This document shows positions 33,961-42,538 of a stretch of 64,000 nucleotides of DNA, piece after piece. This DNA is from JAFMJV01 sp963814315. GTDB lineage: Bacteria > Chloroflexota > Limnocylindria > Limnocylindrales > CSP1-4. The stretch lies in the NCBI GenBank assembly GCA_963814315.1, contig CAWFCG010000003.1, positions 62,001 through 126,000 of the forward strand. The letters run 5' to 3'. The translations under genes were made by a program, and so were the position numbers. Positions within the stretch are counted from its first letter, which is position 1; each line of letters begins with the position of its first letter. The notes beneath the pieces are model-generated. The model was not told where the DNA came from. It searched no databases and saw only the letters and a list, made by a program, of their open reading frames with translations.

Positions 33961-34761
33961 CTACCCCGTGGGGCTCTTGCCTTTAGGCCAGTAGAGCTCC
34001 TTCTTGACGTGGAACTCCGGATAGCCAGCGTCCATCAGGACCGTCTCGGTGTTGATGATCATCTCGGGATTGCCGCAGAGATAGACGACCGTCGTATCCG
34101 GCTCCAGACCTTGCGCCTTGCAGACATCCGCGACGACATGCTCGGCGCGGCCGGTGAAGCCGGTCCACCCGGCGTTGCGCGGATCGGCGGGCCGGGAGAT
34201 GGTGGGCACATAGGTCATGGGATAGTCGCTGTTGCGCTCCAGGTCTTCCAGCATCTCACGGTAGCCCAGCTCGTCCTGGTAGCTGCAACCATGCAGCATG
34301 ACCGTCTTGCGCGGCTTGCCATCGTGCATCAGTTGGCGGGTCATGGCGATGAACGGCGCGACGCCGGTGCCGGTGGAGATGAAGAGGTGTGTCCGGTCGT
34401 CGTCCGGCTCCAGCATGAACCTTCCCTTGGGTCCGATCATACGCATCTGGTGGTCGACCGGCAGCCTCCACAGCAGCGTGGTGAAACGCAGGATGGGGAC
34501 CAGGCGGACGTAGAACTCGTAGCCCTGCTCGCCAGTCGCCTCTGGCGCCGAAGCCACCGAATAGGGTCGCTGGTAAAGCTTCTCATCGGCATAGACGCCG
34601 ATGGTCATGTACTGGCCGGGCTCGAAGTGCGCCGCCTCGCCATCGGGGCGGACCCAGAAGCGGGCGAGAGAGTCGGAATCGTCCTCGCGCTTCACCAGCG
34701 TGGCGTTGTATTTGTCCGCCTCAGGGATGATGACGCGCTTGTCATCGGGTAGATCGGTCAT
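33961..34761 (-). CDS. Ferredoxin/flavodoxin-NADP reductase
   Basis: 266 residues. FNR-like flavoprotein: FAD-binding LYQRPYSVASAP, the NADP-binding HLFISTGTGVAPFIAMTRQL, VMLHGCSYQDELGYREML and the C-terminal VYLCGNPEMIINTETVL. It would pass electrons between NADPH and ferredoxin or flavodoxin. It precedes the NfnA/NfnB pair on the same strand, 160 bases away, which makes a three-gene NADP/ferredoxin cluster. A -10 box six bases before the ATG suggests a leaderless transcript. Confidence 0.87.
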   Translation of the reverse strand: MTDLPDDKRVIIPEADKYNATLVKREDDSDSLARFWVRPDGEAAHFEPGQYMTIGVYADEKLYQRPYSVASAPEATGEQGYEFYVRLVPILRFTTLLWRLPVDHQMRMIGPKGRFMLEPDDDRTHLFISTGTGVAPFIAMTRQLMHDGKPRKTVMLHGCSYQDELGYREMLEDLERNSDYPMTYVPTISRPADPRNAGWTGFTGRAEHVVADVCKAQGLEPDTTVVYLCGNPEMIINTETVLMDAGYPEFHVKKELYWPKGKSPTG

Positions 34762-34767
34762 GTCGTC

Positions 34768-34773
34768 AGTGTA
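34768..34773 (-). promoter_or_regulatory. -10 element (TACACT) for a leaderless FNR transcript
   Basis: On the minus strand TACACT is followed by six bases and the ATG at 34761. It lies in the 206-base region divergent with ppdK. Confidence 0.5.
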
Positions 34774-34891
34774 CCCAGCCTGGGCCTTGGACCGCTATGG
34801 CGTCGGCACCGTAGCGCCGCTCGTTGCGAGGTGGCCACTGGGACTGCCCGATAGGGGGCCGGATGGCAGTAGCCCCTCGGCGGTGGTGCCG

Positions 34892-34897
34892 TATGAT
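34892..34897 (+). promoter_or_regulatory. Possible ppdK -10 element (TATGAT)
   Basis: TATGAT in an otherwise G+C-rich stretch, 70 bases before the ppdK ATG. No clear -35 partner at the usual distance. Confidence 0.35.
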
Positions 34898-34967
34898 GGA
34901 CACGTCCAGATACCGATGCTGCGGCACCCGCATGCCCGCCAGCGCACACCCTGAGGTCACCTTACCT

Positions 34968-37719
34968 ATGTCTGCTTCGACCCGTCCCCAAGTCGCTGCC
35001 AAGCGATACGTCTACACCTTCGGCGCCGGAGTGGCCGAGGGTGACGGCACCATGCGCGACCTCCTCGGCGGCAAGGGCGCCGGCCTCGCTGAGATGACCA
35101 AAGCAGGTCTCCCGGTGCCGCCCGGCTTCACCATCACCACCGAAGCGTGCAACGACTACTTCGGCGCCGGTGAAACCCTGCCCCAGGGCCTCTGGGAGGA
35201 CGTCAAGGCAGCCGTCGCCCAGATCGAGGCTGAGACGGGCAAGGGCTTCGGCAACGCGGAGAACCCGCTGCTGGTGAGCGTTCGCTCCGGCGCCAAGTTC
35301 TCCATGCCCGGAATGATGGATACGGTCCTCAACCTGGGTCTCAACGAGGAGACCCTTGAGGGCATCATCAAGCTGACCGCCAACGAGCGCTTCGGCTGGG
35401 ATGCCTACCGTCGATTCATCCAGCTCTTCGGCCGCATCGTGCTGGGCGTCAGTGGCGAGCACATGGATGAGGCCTTTGACGTGGTCAAGGAGCGTGTCGG
35501 TGCCAAGCAGGACACCGACGTCGATGCCGAGGGTATGAAGGCCGTCGTGCAGGACCTCAAGCAGATCGTGCTTGATGAGACCGGCAAGCCCTTCCCGCAG
35601 GACCCCTATCAGCAGCTGGACCTGGCCATCAAGGCTGTCTTCGCCAGCTGGTTCGGCAAGCGTGCCCGTGACTATCGCGACAACCAGAAGATCGCCCACG
35701 ACCTGGGCACCGCGGTCAACGTCATGACCATGGTCTTCGGCAACATGGGTCAGGACTCTGGCACTGGCGTGGCCTTCTCGCGCAACCCCAGCACCGGTGA
35801 GAACGTGCTCTTTGGTGAGTACCTGACCAATGCCCAGGGAGAGGACGTGGTGGCCGGCATCCGGACCCCGTCGCCGATCGCCCACCTGGCTGAGCAGATG
35901 CCTGAGGCGCACGCCGAGTTCCAGGCCATCGCCGATCGCCTCGAGCACCACTACCGCGACATGCAGGATATGGAGTTCACCATCGAGCGTGGCAAGCTCT
36001 ACATGCTGCAGACCCGCTCGGGCAAGCGCACTGCTGCCGCCGCGGTGAAGATCGCCGTCGACATGGTGGCCGCAGACATCATCACCAAGGAGGAGGCGCT
36101 GGTCCGCATCGAGCCCGGCATGGTCGACCAGCTCCTGCGTGACCAGTACGATCCTGCGGCGCTCAAGGGTGCCACCCGTATCGCCAGGGGCCTCAATGCC
36201 TCCCCCGGGGCCGCCGTGGGGCGCGCCATCTTCTCCGCCGACGACGCTGTCGAGTGGGTCGAGCGGGGTGAGAAGGTCGTGCTCGTGCGCGTCGAGACCA
36301 GCCCTGACGACTTCCACGGCATGGCCGTGGCGCAGGGCATCCTGACCGCGCGTGGAGGTGCCACCAGCCACGCCGCCGTGGTCGCACGCCAGATCGGCAA
36401 GCCCTGCGTGGCAGGTTGTGCCGAGCTTGTCGTGGACTACAAGTCGCAGACCGCCAAGAGCGTCGAGTCCGGCGTCTCCTTCGCCGCCGGTGACTGGATC
36501 AGCCTTGACGGCAGCACCGGTGAGGTCTACGAGGGTGCGTTGGGTACCGTCTCTGCCGACTATGACGAGCAGGACGACCTCAAGACTGTGCTCGGCTGGG
36601 CCGATGAGATTCGCCGCCTGGGTGTGTGGACCAACGCCGACAAGCCTGAAGAGGCCGAGCGCGCCCGCAGCTACGGAGCCGAGGGCATCGGCCTCTGCCG
36701 CACTGAGCATATGTTCCGCGAGGGCGAGCGCCTGGAGATCGTGCGCGGCGCCATCCTGGTGTCGGGCGCGGCCATGCGTGCCCGTGCCAAGGCGGAGGCC
36801 GGCGAGGCCATCTCGGCTGAGGAGCAGGCAGCCGTCGACAAGTTCGAAGGCGCCATGAGCCAGCTGGAGGTGCTCCAGCAGGGCGACTTCGAGGGCATCT
36901 TCGAGGCCATGAAGGGCCTGCCCGTGGTGGTTCGCCTCATCGACCCGCCGCTACACGAGTTCCTGCCCAACCTTGAGGAGACGCTCGTCGAGGTGACCAA
37001 GGCCGGCGATGCTGCGACCGCGGAGCAGAAGCAGCTGCTGGCCACCGTTCAGTCGATGCACGAGCAGAACCCCATGCTGGGCCTGCGTGGCGTCCGCTTG
37101 GGCCTGATCGATCCCCGACTTCGTCAAGGTCCAGACCCGCGCCATCCTCAACGCGCAGGTCGCGGTCAACAAGCGTGGCGGCGATGCCATCGCCAAGATC
37201 ATGATCCCGCTCGTCGGGCATGTGAACGAGCTGTCGCGCGTGCGCGGCCTGCTCGAGGCCGAGGCCAAGAAGATCGAGGAGGGCTCAGGCGTCCCGCTCG
37301 ACTACAAGTTCGGCACCATGATCGAGATCCCGCGCGGCGCCTTGACGGCCGACGAGATCGCGGCGGAGGCCTCGTTCTTCAGCTTCGGCACCAACGACCT
37401 CACGCAGATGGCGTTCGGCTACAGCCGTGACGACGCCGAGGGCGGCTTCCTCCTCAAGTATGTCGAGGAGAAGATCCTCCCGTTCAACCCCTTCCAGACC
37501 ATCGACGCCGTCGGTGTCGGTCAGCTGGTGGAGATCGCCGTCCAGAAGGGCCGCGCCGCCCGCCCTGACATCGAGCTCGGTGTCTGCGGCGAGCACGGTG
37601 GCGATCCCGAGTCCATCCACTTCTTCGACAAGGTCGGCCTCGACTACGTCAGCTGCTCACCCTTCCGCGTCCCGGTGGCGCGCCTGGCAGCCGCACAGGC
37701 GCACCTGGCCAACAAGTAA
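34968..37719 (+). CDS. ppdK: Pyruvate phosphate dikinase, apparent frameshift at 37113-37116
   Basis: Interconverts pyruvate and PEP with ATP and phosphate. The start is ATG 34968 (GAGGT 10 bases upstream; the protein begins SASTRPQVAAKRYVYTFG). The ATP-grasp domain starts at GGKGAGLAEMTKAGLPVPPGF; the swivelling domain carries the phosphorylated His468 in GGATSHAAVVARQIGKPC; the TIM barrel has RTEHMF, MLGLRGVRLGLIDP and, in another frame, NAQVAVNKRGGDAI, GTMIEIPRGAL, FFSFGTNDLTQM and the catalytic Cys in GVCGEHGGDP. The frame changes at IDP|DFVKVQ: the DNA has four C where three would keep the frame. Removing one base gives 916 residues, the expected size. A sequencing or assembly error is most likely; a real mutation would remove the catalytic C-terminus. 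Confidence 0.9.
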
Positions 37720-37732
37720 ACCGGCAACCAAC

Positions 37733-37773
37733 AGGGGCCTGGTCGCGGCGACGCGGCCGGGCCTCTTCTGATT
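37733..37773 (+). terminator. Intrinsic terminator after ppdK
   Basis: A 15-bp stem with three G-T pairs (AGGGGCCTGGTCGCG paired with CGCGGCCGGGCCTCT), loop GCGA, followed by TCTGATT. It begins 14 bases after the stop. Confidence 0.75.
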
Positions 37774-38090
37774 CGCAGATCACAGGCGGAGCCTGCTCCA
37801 TGGCGGCGGTGTGACCGCGCGGCTGCCGGTTTCGCCGGCATGGCTCCGAGCCTCGGGATAGCCTCACGCACCGCCGAGACCTGTCCGCGTTTGCCTGACA
37901 CGCCGGTAGGTGACGTCCGACCGGCACCACTCGTCGCTCCGTTGCCCCACACGCAACTCTCGTGCACGCCGGCTAGGTATCGGGACTCTCAGGCAATCCT
38001 CGGATATGTTGGCGTCGCTAAAATGCTGGTCCTGTGCGTGGCAAGGCAAGCCTGCCTATGGCCGCCAAGTCAAGGGCAGAGAACTGCCCA

Positions 38091-38157
38091 AGCCTTGTCG
38101 AGGGATCGCGGTCAGTCCGCCCGAGCCTCGTCGAGGAAGCTCGGTCAGTGCTGCTGG
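38091..38157. repeat. 33-bp imperfect tandem repeat upstream of marR
   Basis: AGCCTTGTCGAGGGA...CGGTCAGT (from 38091) is repeated as AGCCTCGTCGAGGAA...CGGTCAGT from 38124. The shared core is AGCCTYGTCGAGG and CGGTCAGT with the same spacing. Confidence 0.5.
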
Positions 38158-38228
38158 CCCGTGCTTGTAGATCCCCAGGCCGCTGGTTCGCAAGGGCCAC
38201 GGTCCGCAAGATAAACAAAGAGTGGCCA

Positions 38229-38276
38229 TACCATAGACATCTTGGTACGCTCGCGGATGCAACATCTCATGCAAAC
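38229..38276. promoter_or_regulatory. Candidate MarR operators in the marR-RND promoter
   Basis: TACCA-N9-TGGTA (38229-38247) is an inverted repeat of the size MarR dimers bind. Eight bases on, GATGCAACATCTC at 38256-38268 begins two direct ATGCAA boxes 12 bases apart (38257 and 38269). Both lie within 75 bases of the marR start, where an autoregulator would bind. Confidence 0.4.
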
Positions 38277-38300
38277 TATCTAGGTAATGGAAAGTAGCGG

Positions 38301-38819
38301 TTGAGCCCACGTCCCATCGAGGAGCAGATCCTCGAGCACTACCAATCCCTGATGCGTCACGTGGCTGATACCCATGCCCACGAGTTCCTCACCGTCGACG
38401 TGACCATGCCACAGGCCAAGGTCCTGTACATCACGTCGTTGCGGCCCGGTATCGGCATGACAGCACTCGCGAGCGAGCTTGGGGTCGGCCTGTCCGCGGT
38501 CAGCGGCCTCGTCGACCGACTGGTTGCGACCGGCTATCTGGAGCGCCGCGAAGACGCATCGGACCGACGTCAGCAGCTGGTCACATTGACCGTGAGCGGA
38601 ATGCGGGCGCTCGACCGCCTGCGAGAGCTGCGAGCAGAGATGGTGCGCCGCCTGTTGGTCGGACTCGACACCCACGAACTCGTCTCACTGCGCGATGGGG
38701 TCGCGGCCCTCGACCGCGAAGCCCGGGCCATCGGTGAAGCCCGGGCCATCGGTGAATCCCAAACCAGCCCCGACTCTCAGGCCGACCCCCTCGACCAGCC
38801 CGAAAGGACCACCACATGA
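38301..38819 (+). CDS. MarR family transcriptional regulator
   Basis: 172 residues, TTG start (GGAAAG upstream). Winged helix with MTALASELGVGLSAVSGLVDRLVATGYLERRE, then DRRQQLVTLTVSG for the wing. The C-terminus holds two copies of EARAIG from an exact 18-bp DNA tandem (38718-38753). It ends in an ATGA overlap with the RND pump gene, so it almost certainly controls that operon, probably as a drug-responsive repressor. Confidence 0.9.
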   Translation: MSPRPIEEQILEHYQSLMRHVADTHAHEFLTVDVTMPQAKVLYITSLRPGIGMTALASELGVGLSAVSGLVDRLVATGYLERREDASDRRQQLVTLTVSGMRALDRLRELRAEMVRRLLVGLDTHELVSLRDGVAALDREARAIGEARAIGESQTSPDSQADPLDQPERTTT

Positions 38820-41800
38820 TCCGCCTGACCCAGTTCGCGCTCAAGGAAAAGAGCGTCATCATCCTGCTGGCCGTAGGCGTCTTCCTGGCTGGTCTCTACT
38901 CATGGAACCAGCTCCGCCAGGAGCTCATCCCGGATATCGAGCTGCCTTTCGTCACAGTCATAACGGCGCTCCCCGGTGCCGGTGCGGAGGATGTCTCGGC
39001 CCAGGTGACAGAACCCGTCGAGCGGGCCATCGAGACCGTCCCGGGGCTTGAGACCGTGCAGTCAAGCTCGGGCAACTCCATCTCCCTGGTCTTTGCCCAG
39101 TTCGACTTCGGGACCGATCTGAAGGAAACGTTGGCGGCGGTCGAGAGCGCGGTGGCCCAGACCGATCTACCCGAAGGCTCCGCACCGCAAGTCAGTTCAT
39201 TCGACTTCAATGCCGCGCCCATCATCATCGCCACCCTCGCGCCCGTGGATGGTGCGGACCCGGTCGAGGCCGCAGCCATCGCCCGCGAGCAGGTCGTACC
39301 GGCGTTGCAGGGCATCGACGGTGTCGCCACCGCTGAGCTTACGGGCGGCGAAACCACCATCCTCGACATCGTCCTCGACCCCACCAAGATGGCCGAGAAG
39401 GGCATCTCGCTGCAGCAGGTCCAGGGCATCCTCTTCGCCAATCAGATCACTGTGCCCTCCGGATCGATCGATGAGGGCACCCTGCGACTGCCCGTCTCGA
39501 CCGAGCATCGCTTCACCTCGCTGGCGGAGCTGGAGGGCCAGATCGTCGGCGCCAGTGCGCCTGCCTCCGCAGCCGGTGCCGGGAGTGGGGGAGCGCCCAG
39601 TGGAGCCCAGCCGGCTGACGGAAGCGGAAGTAGTGGCAACCAGCAGCCCGAGACCGGTGGCCTGGCCGCTGCCCTGGCCGCCATCCCCATGCCCGTCACC
39701 CTCGACGAGATCGCCACCATCGAGGCGCGCGACGTCAATCTCTCAGGCTACGCGCGCACCGGCGGCCAGCCTTCGCTGACTGTCAGCATCACGAAGAAGT
39801 CCGGCGGCAACACCGTCAGCGTGGCCGACGACGTCATGGCCGTCTTCAAGGACACCGAGGCCAACAACGGCGACGTCGTGTCCGTAGCAGTCATCCAGGA
39901 CCAGTCCACGTTCATCCGCGACTCACAGCAGGGCCTGGTGCAGGAAGGCCTGCTGGGAGCCCTCTTCGCCGTCATGGTCATCTATATCTTCCTGCGCAGT
40001 GCACGCACCACCCTGGTGGCTGCCATCAGCATCCCGCTCTCGATCATGGGCGCCATCGCCGTCTTCGGCGTGGCCGGGCTCACCATCAACATCCTCACTC
40101 TTGGCGGCCTGGCCGTCGCCGTCGGCAGGGTGGTCGACGACTCGATCGTGGTCCTGGAGAACATCTTCAGGCACCGAGCCCTCGGTGACGCCAAGTACGA
40201 CGCGGTACTCAACGGGACCCGGGAGGTCGCCGGAGCGATCACGAGCTCGACCATCACCACGGTGGCCGTGTTCCTACCCATCGGCTTCGTCGGCGGCATC
40301 GTCAGTCAGTTCTTCCTCGACTTCGGCCTGGCCGTCACCTTCGCCCTCCTTGCCTCACTCATCGTGGCCCTCACGGTCATCCCCGTCCTGGCCTACTGGT
40401 TCGTCGACAAGGTCGATCTGAAGCTCGATGAGCATGGCCACCCCGCACCCACGATCTGGCAGAAGCTGTACACCCCAGTGCTCATCCTGGCGCTCAGCCG
40501 GCGCCTCACCAAGTGGGCCACCCTGGGCATCGCGACCGTGCTCTTCCTGGCGGTCATGTCCCTGGCGAGCTTGCTGCCTACGGCATTCATCGATGCCGGC
40601 GGGGAGAACTTCGTGACCGTCACCGTGTCACCGCCACAGGGTGCCTCGACGACCGGGGTCCAGGAGAAGACGCTCCAGGCTGAGGAGATCCTGCTGGCCA
40701 ACCCGGAGGTCGAGCTGGTCCAGTCGACCATCCCGGGCGAGGCCGACACCGGCGCCCAGGCGCAGCAGGCGGCCTTTGCCGGGCGCGCCTCGAACAGCGC
40801 CGTGATCACCGTCAAGCTCGTCGACGACGCCGACCTCGCAAAGGGGCGCGAGCAGATCAAGACCGACCTTGAGTCGGTCACGGCCGATGACTTCGATGTG
40901 ACCGTCTCCGAGGTCGACTTCACCGGTGCTGGTGGCGGCCTGCAGATCGTCGTCAGTGGTCAGGACCCCGTCGAGATCAAGGCTGCCAGCGATGCCATCG
41001 CCACCGCCCTCCAGTCGCTTGACGGCGTGGACAACGTGGCCAGCGATGCCATCGCGGAGGCCCCGCAGGTCACTGTCGCGGTCGACCCCAACAAGGCCGC
41101 CATGATCGGTTCGTCCACAGCTCAGGTCGGCCAGAACATTCGAAGTGTCCTGGTCGGCCAGCCCATCGGCGCCTACGCGCTCGAGGACGGTACGGTCGCG
41201 CAGACGGTCCTGCGCGTCGATGATGCCGGGATCGACGGCGTCGAGAGCCTGCGCCAGTTGCCGGTCTCAGGCACCGTCGGCACCCTGCCACTCGGTCAGG
41301 TTGCTGACGTCGAGGCCGTGGACGTGCGCGGCACCGTGACCCGCGTCGATGGCTCGCCGGCCGCGACCGTGTCTGCGGACGTCACCTCCGAAGATACCGG
41401 CGCGGTCTCCATGGCGGCCCAGGACGAGGTGGATGCACTCATCGAAAGCGGCGCTATCCCCGATACCGTGACGGTCACCTTCTCAGGTGCGACCGCGCAG
41501 ATGAACCAGGCCTTCGGCAACCTGTTCTTTGCCATGGCAGTGGCCATCCTGGTGGTCTACATCGTGATGGTCCTGGCGCTGGGCTCGCTGGTGACCCCGT
41601 TCATCATCCTGTTCAGCCTGCCGCTTGCGCTCATCGGTGCTATCCCGGCCTTGCTGGTGACTGGCAATCCGCTGGGCATCAGTGCCATGATCGGCTTCCT
41701 GATGCTCATCGGCATCGTCGTTACCAATGCCATCGTGCTGCTCGATTTCGTGGAGCAACTACGGTCGCAGGGGGTGCACACCCATGCCGCGCTCGTGCGC

Positions 41801-42106
41801 GGTGCCAATACCCGCGTCAGGCCCATCCTGATGACGGCCACGGCCACCATCCTGGCCTTGTCGCCGGTCGCGTTGGGCTTCTCACATGGGTCCATCATCG
41901 CCTCGGAGCTGGCGACAGTCGTGATCGGCGGGCTCTTCAGCTCGACATTCCTGACGCTGATCGTGATCCCGGTCCTGTACTCACTGGCGGACGGGGGCAA
42001 GGTCGGGTTCTGGAAGCGCTTCGGTGGTGGCCCCGATGCTGACGCCGTCCCGGAGACGAGCGCGCCGCCCGAGGCGACAGCGGAGCCGATGCCCACGGGC
42101 GGCTGA
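38816..42106 (+). CDS. RND efflux transporter, SwrC/YerP-like
   Basis: 1096 residues of the AcrB/HAE1-like family with the usual two halves: TM1 at KSVIILLAVGVFLAGLYSWN, the porter domain, TM2-6 (LLGALFAVMVIYIFLRSARTT; ISIPLSIMGAIAVFGVAGLTINILTLGGLAVAVGRVVDDS with the DD proton-relay residues), and the same set repeated from about residue 890 (GNLFFAMAVAILVVYIVMVLALG). A low-complexity Ser/Gly/Pro insert (residues 240-280) interrupts the first porter domain. No membrane-fusion protein or TolC-like gene is adjacent, as in Gram-positive SwrC. Probably exports a lipid or drug. Confidence 0.9.
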   Translation: MIRLTQFALKEKSVIILLAVGVFLAGLYSWNQLRQELIPDIELPFVTVITALPGAGAEDVSAQVTEPVERAIETVPGLETVQSSSGNSISLVFAQFDFGTDLKETLAAVESAVAQTDLPEGSAPQVSSFDFNAAPIIIATLAPVDGADPVEAAAIAREQVVPALQGIDGVATAELTGGETTILDIVLDPTKMAEKGISLQQVQGILFANQITVPSGSIDEGTLRLPVSTEHRFTSLAELEGQIVGASAPASAAGAGSGGAPSGAQPADGSGSSGNQQPETGGLAAALAAIPMPVTLDEIATIEARDVNLSGYARTGGQPSLTVSITKKSGGNTVSVADDVMAVFKDTEANNGDVVSVAVIQDQSTFIRDSQQGLVQEGLLGALFAVMVIYIFLRSARTTLVAAISIPLSIMGAIAVFGVAGLTINILTLGGLAVAVGRVVDDSIVVLENIFRHRALGDAKYDAVLNGTREVAGAITSSTITTVAVFLPIGFVGGIVSQFFLDFGLAVTFALLASLIVALTVIPVLAYWFVDKVDLKLDEHGHPAPTIWQKLYTPVLILALSRRLTKWATLGIATVLFLAVMSLASLLPTAFIDAGGENFVTVTVSPPQGASTTGVQEKTLQAEEILLANPEVELVQSTIPGEADTGAQAQQAAFAGRASNSAVITVKLVDDADLAKGREQIKTDLESVTADDFDVTVSEVDFTGAGGGLQIVVSGQDPVEIKAASDAIATALQSLDGVDNVASDAIAEAPQVTVAVDPNKAAMIGSSTAQVGQNIRSVLVGQPIGAYALEDGTVAQTVLRVDDAGIDGVESLRQLPVSGTVGTLPLGQVADVEAVDVRGTVTRVDGSPAATVSADVTSEDTGAVSMAAQDEVDALIESGAIPDTVTVTFSGATAQMNQAFGNLFFAMAVAILVVYIVMVLALGSLVTPFIILFSLPLALIGAIPALLVTGNPLGISAMIGFLMLIGIVVTNAIVLLDFVEQLRSQGVHTHAALVRGANTRVRPILMTATATILALSPVALGFSHGSIIASELATVVIGGLFSSTFLTLIVIPVLYSLADGGKVGFWKRFGGGPDADAVPETSAPPEATAEPMPTGG

Positions 42107-42143
42107 CCACCCGCTGGCCCTGAAAGCTCGCCGCACGGTGTGA

Positions 42144-42344
42144 CTAGCGGACCACGAGGTCCTCGAGCAGGCGCTTCGTAGCCGCTGCTACCTCATCGAC
42201 GGCCGCCCCGAAAGCGGCCTCGTTGCGGCGAGAGGGCTTGCGATAACCGCTCAGTTTGCGTACGTATTGGAGGGCGGCCGCCTGGATATCCTCGTCGCTG
42301 GCGGTGAGGGGTGTTCCCCGGAGTGTCTTGATGGATCGGCACAT
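42144..42344 (-). CDS. DUF2277 family protein
   Basis: 66 residues beginning MCRSIKTLRGTPLTASDEDI. The complete protein matches the small DUF2277 family in length and motif (C-R-S-I-K-T-L, ALQYVRKLSGYRKPS, AAVDEVAAAT). The function is unknown; the N-terminal Cys is invariant in the family as I know it. The frame is open upstream of this ATG, but the family always starts at MCRSIK. Confidence 0.85.
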   Translation of the reverse strand: MCRSIKTLRGTPLTASDEDIQAAALQYVRKLSGYRKPSRRNEAAFGAAVDEVAAATKRLLEDLVVR

Positions 42345-42538
42345 GTCCCTGATCGTAGCGCCTTGTTCGGCGGCACCGCCGCGTTGACCAAAGGCACCAG
42401 CCCCGGCACGAAGACACCGCGGACGGTAGACTCCGATGCAACGCACATCGGCAGCGGGGTCCCTCTCTTTGAGGTGTGCCCAGATCCCGTCCGGCCGTGA
42501 CGAAGTCGTCGCACGACCAGATAGGAGCCGCCCCACGC

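Larger units (their letters stand above)
37774..38300. other. Intergenic region between ppdK and marR
   Basis: About 530 bases. I find no credible gene or structured RNA. It contains a 33-bp imperfect tandem repeat near 38091-38157 and, in the last 80 bases, two candidate operators of marR, listed separately. The first part has small inverted words (GCCGGTTTCGCCGGC) without further context. Confidence 0.6.

Noticed and set aside
34962..36710. 582-codon minus-strand open frame over ppdK
   Set aside because: Antisense shadow of ppdK, whose motifs are unmistakable.
37101..37125. Programmed +1 frameshifting in ppdK
   Set aside because: No slippery codon, stop codon in the zero frame or stimulatory structure as in known cases; PPDK is not known to use it. 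A simple C-run indel explains the data.
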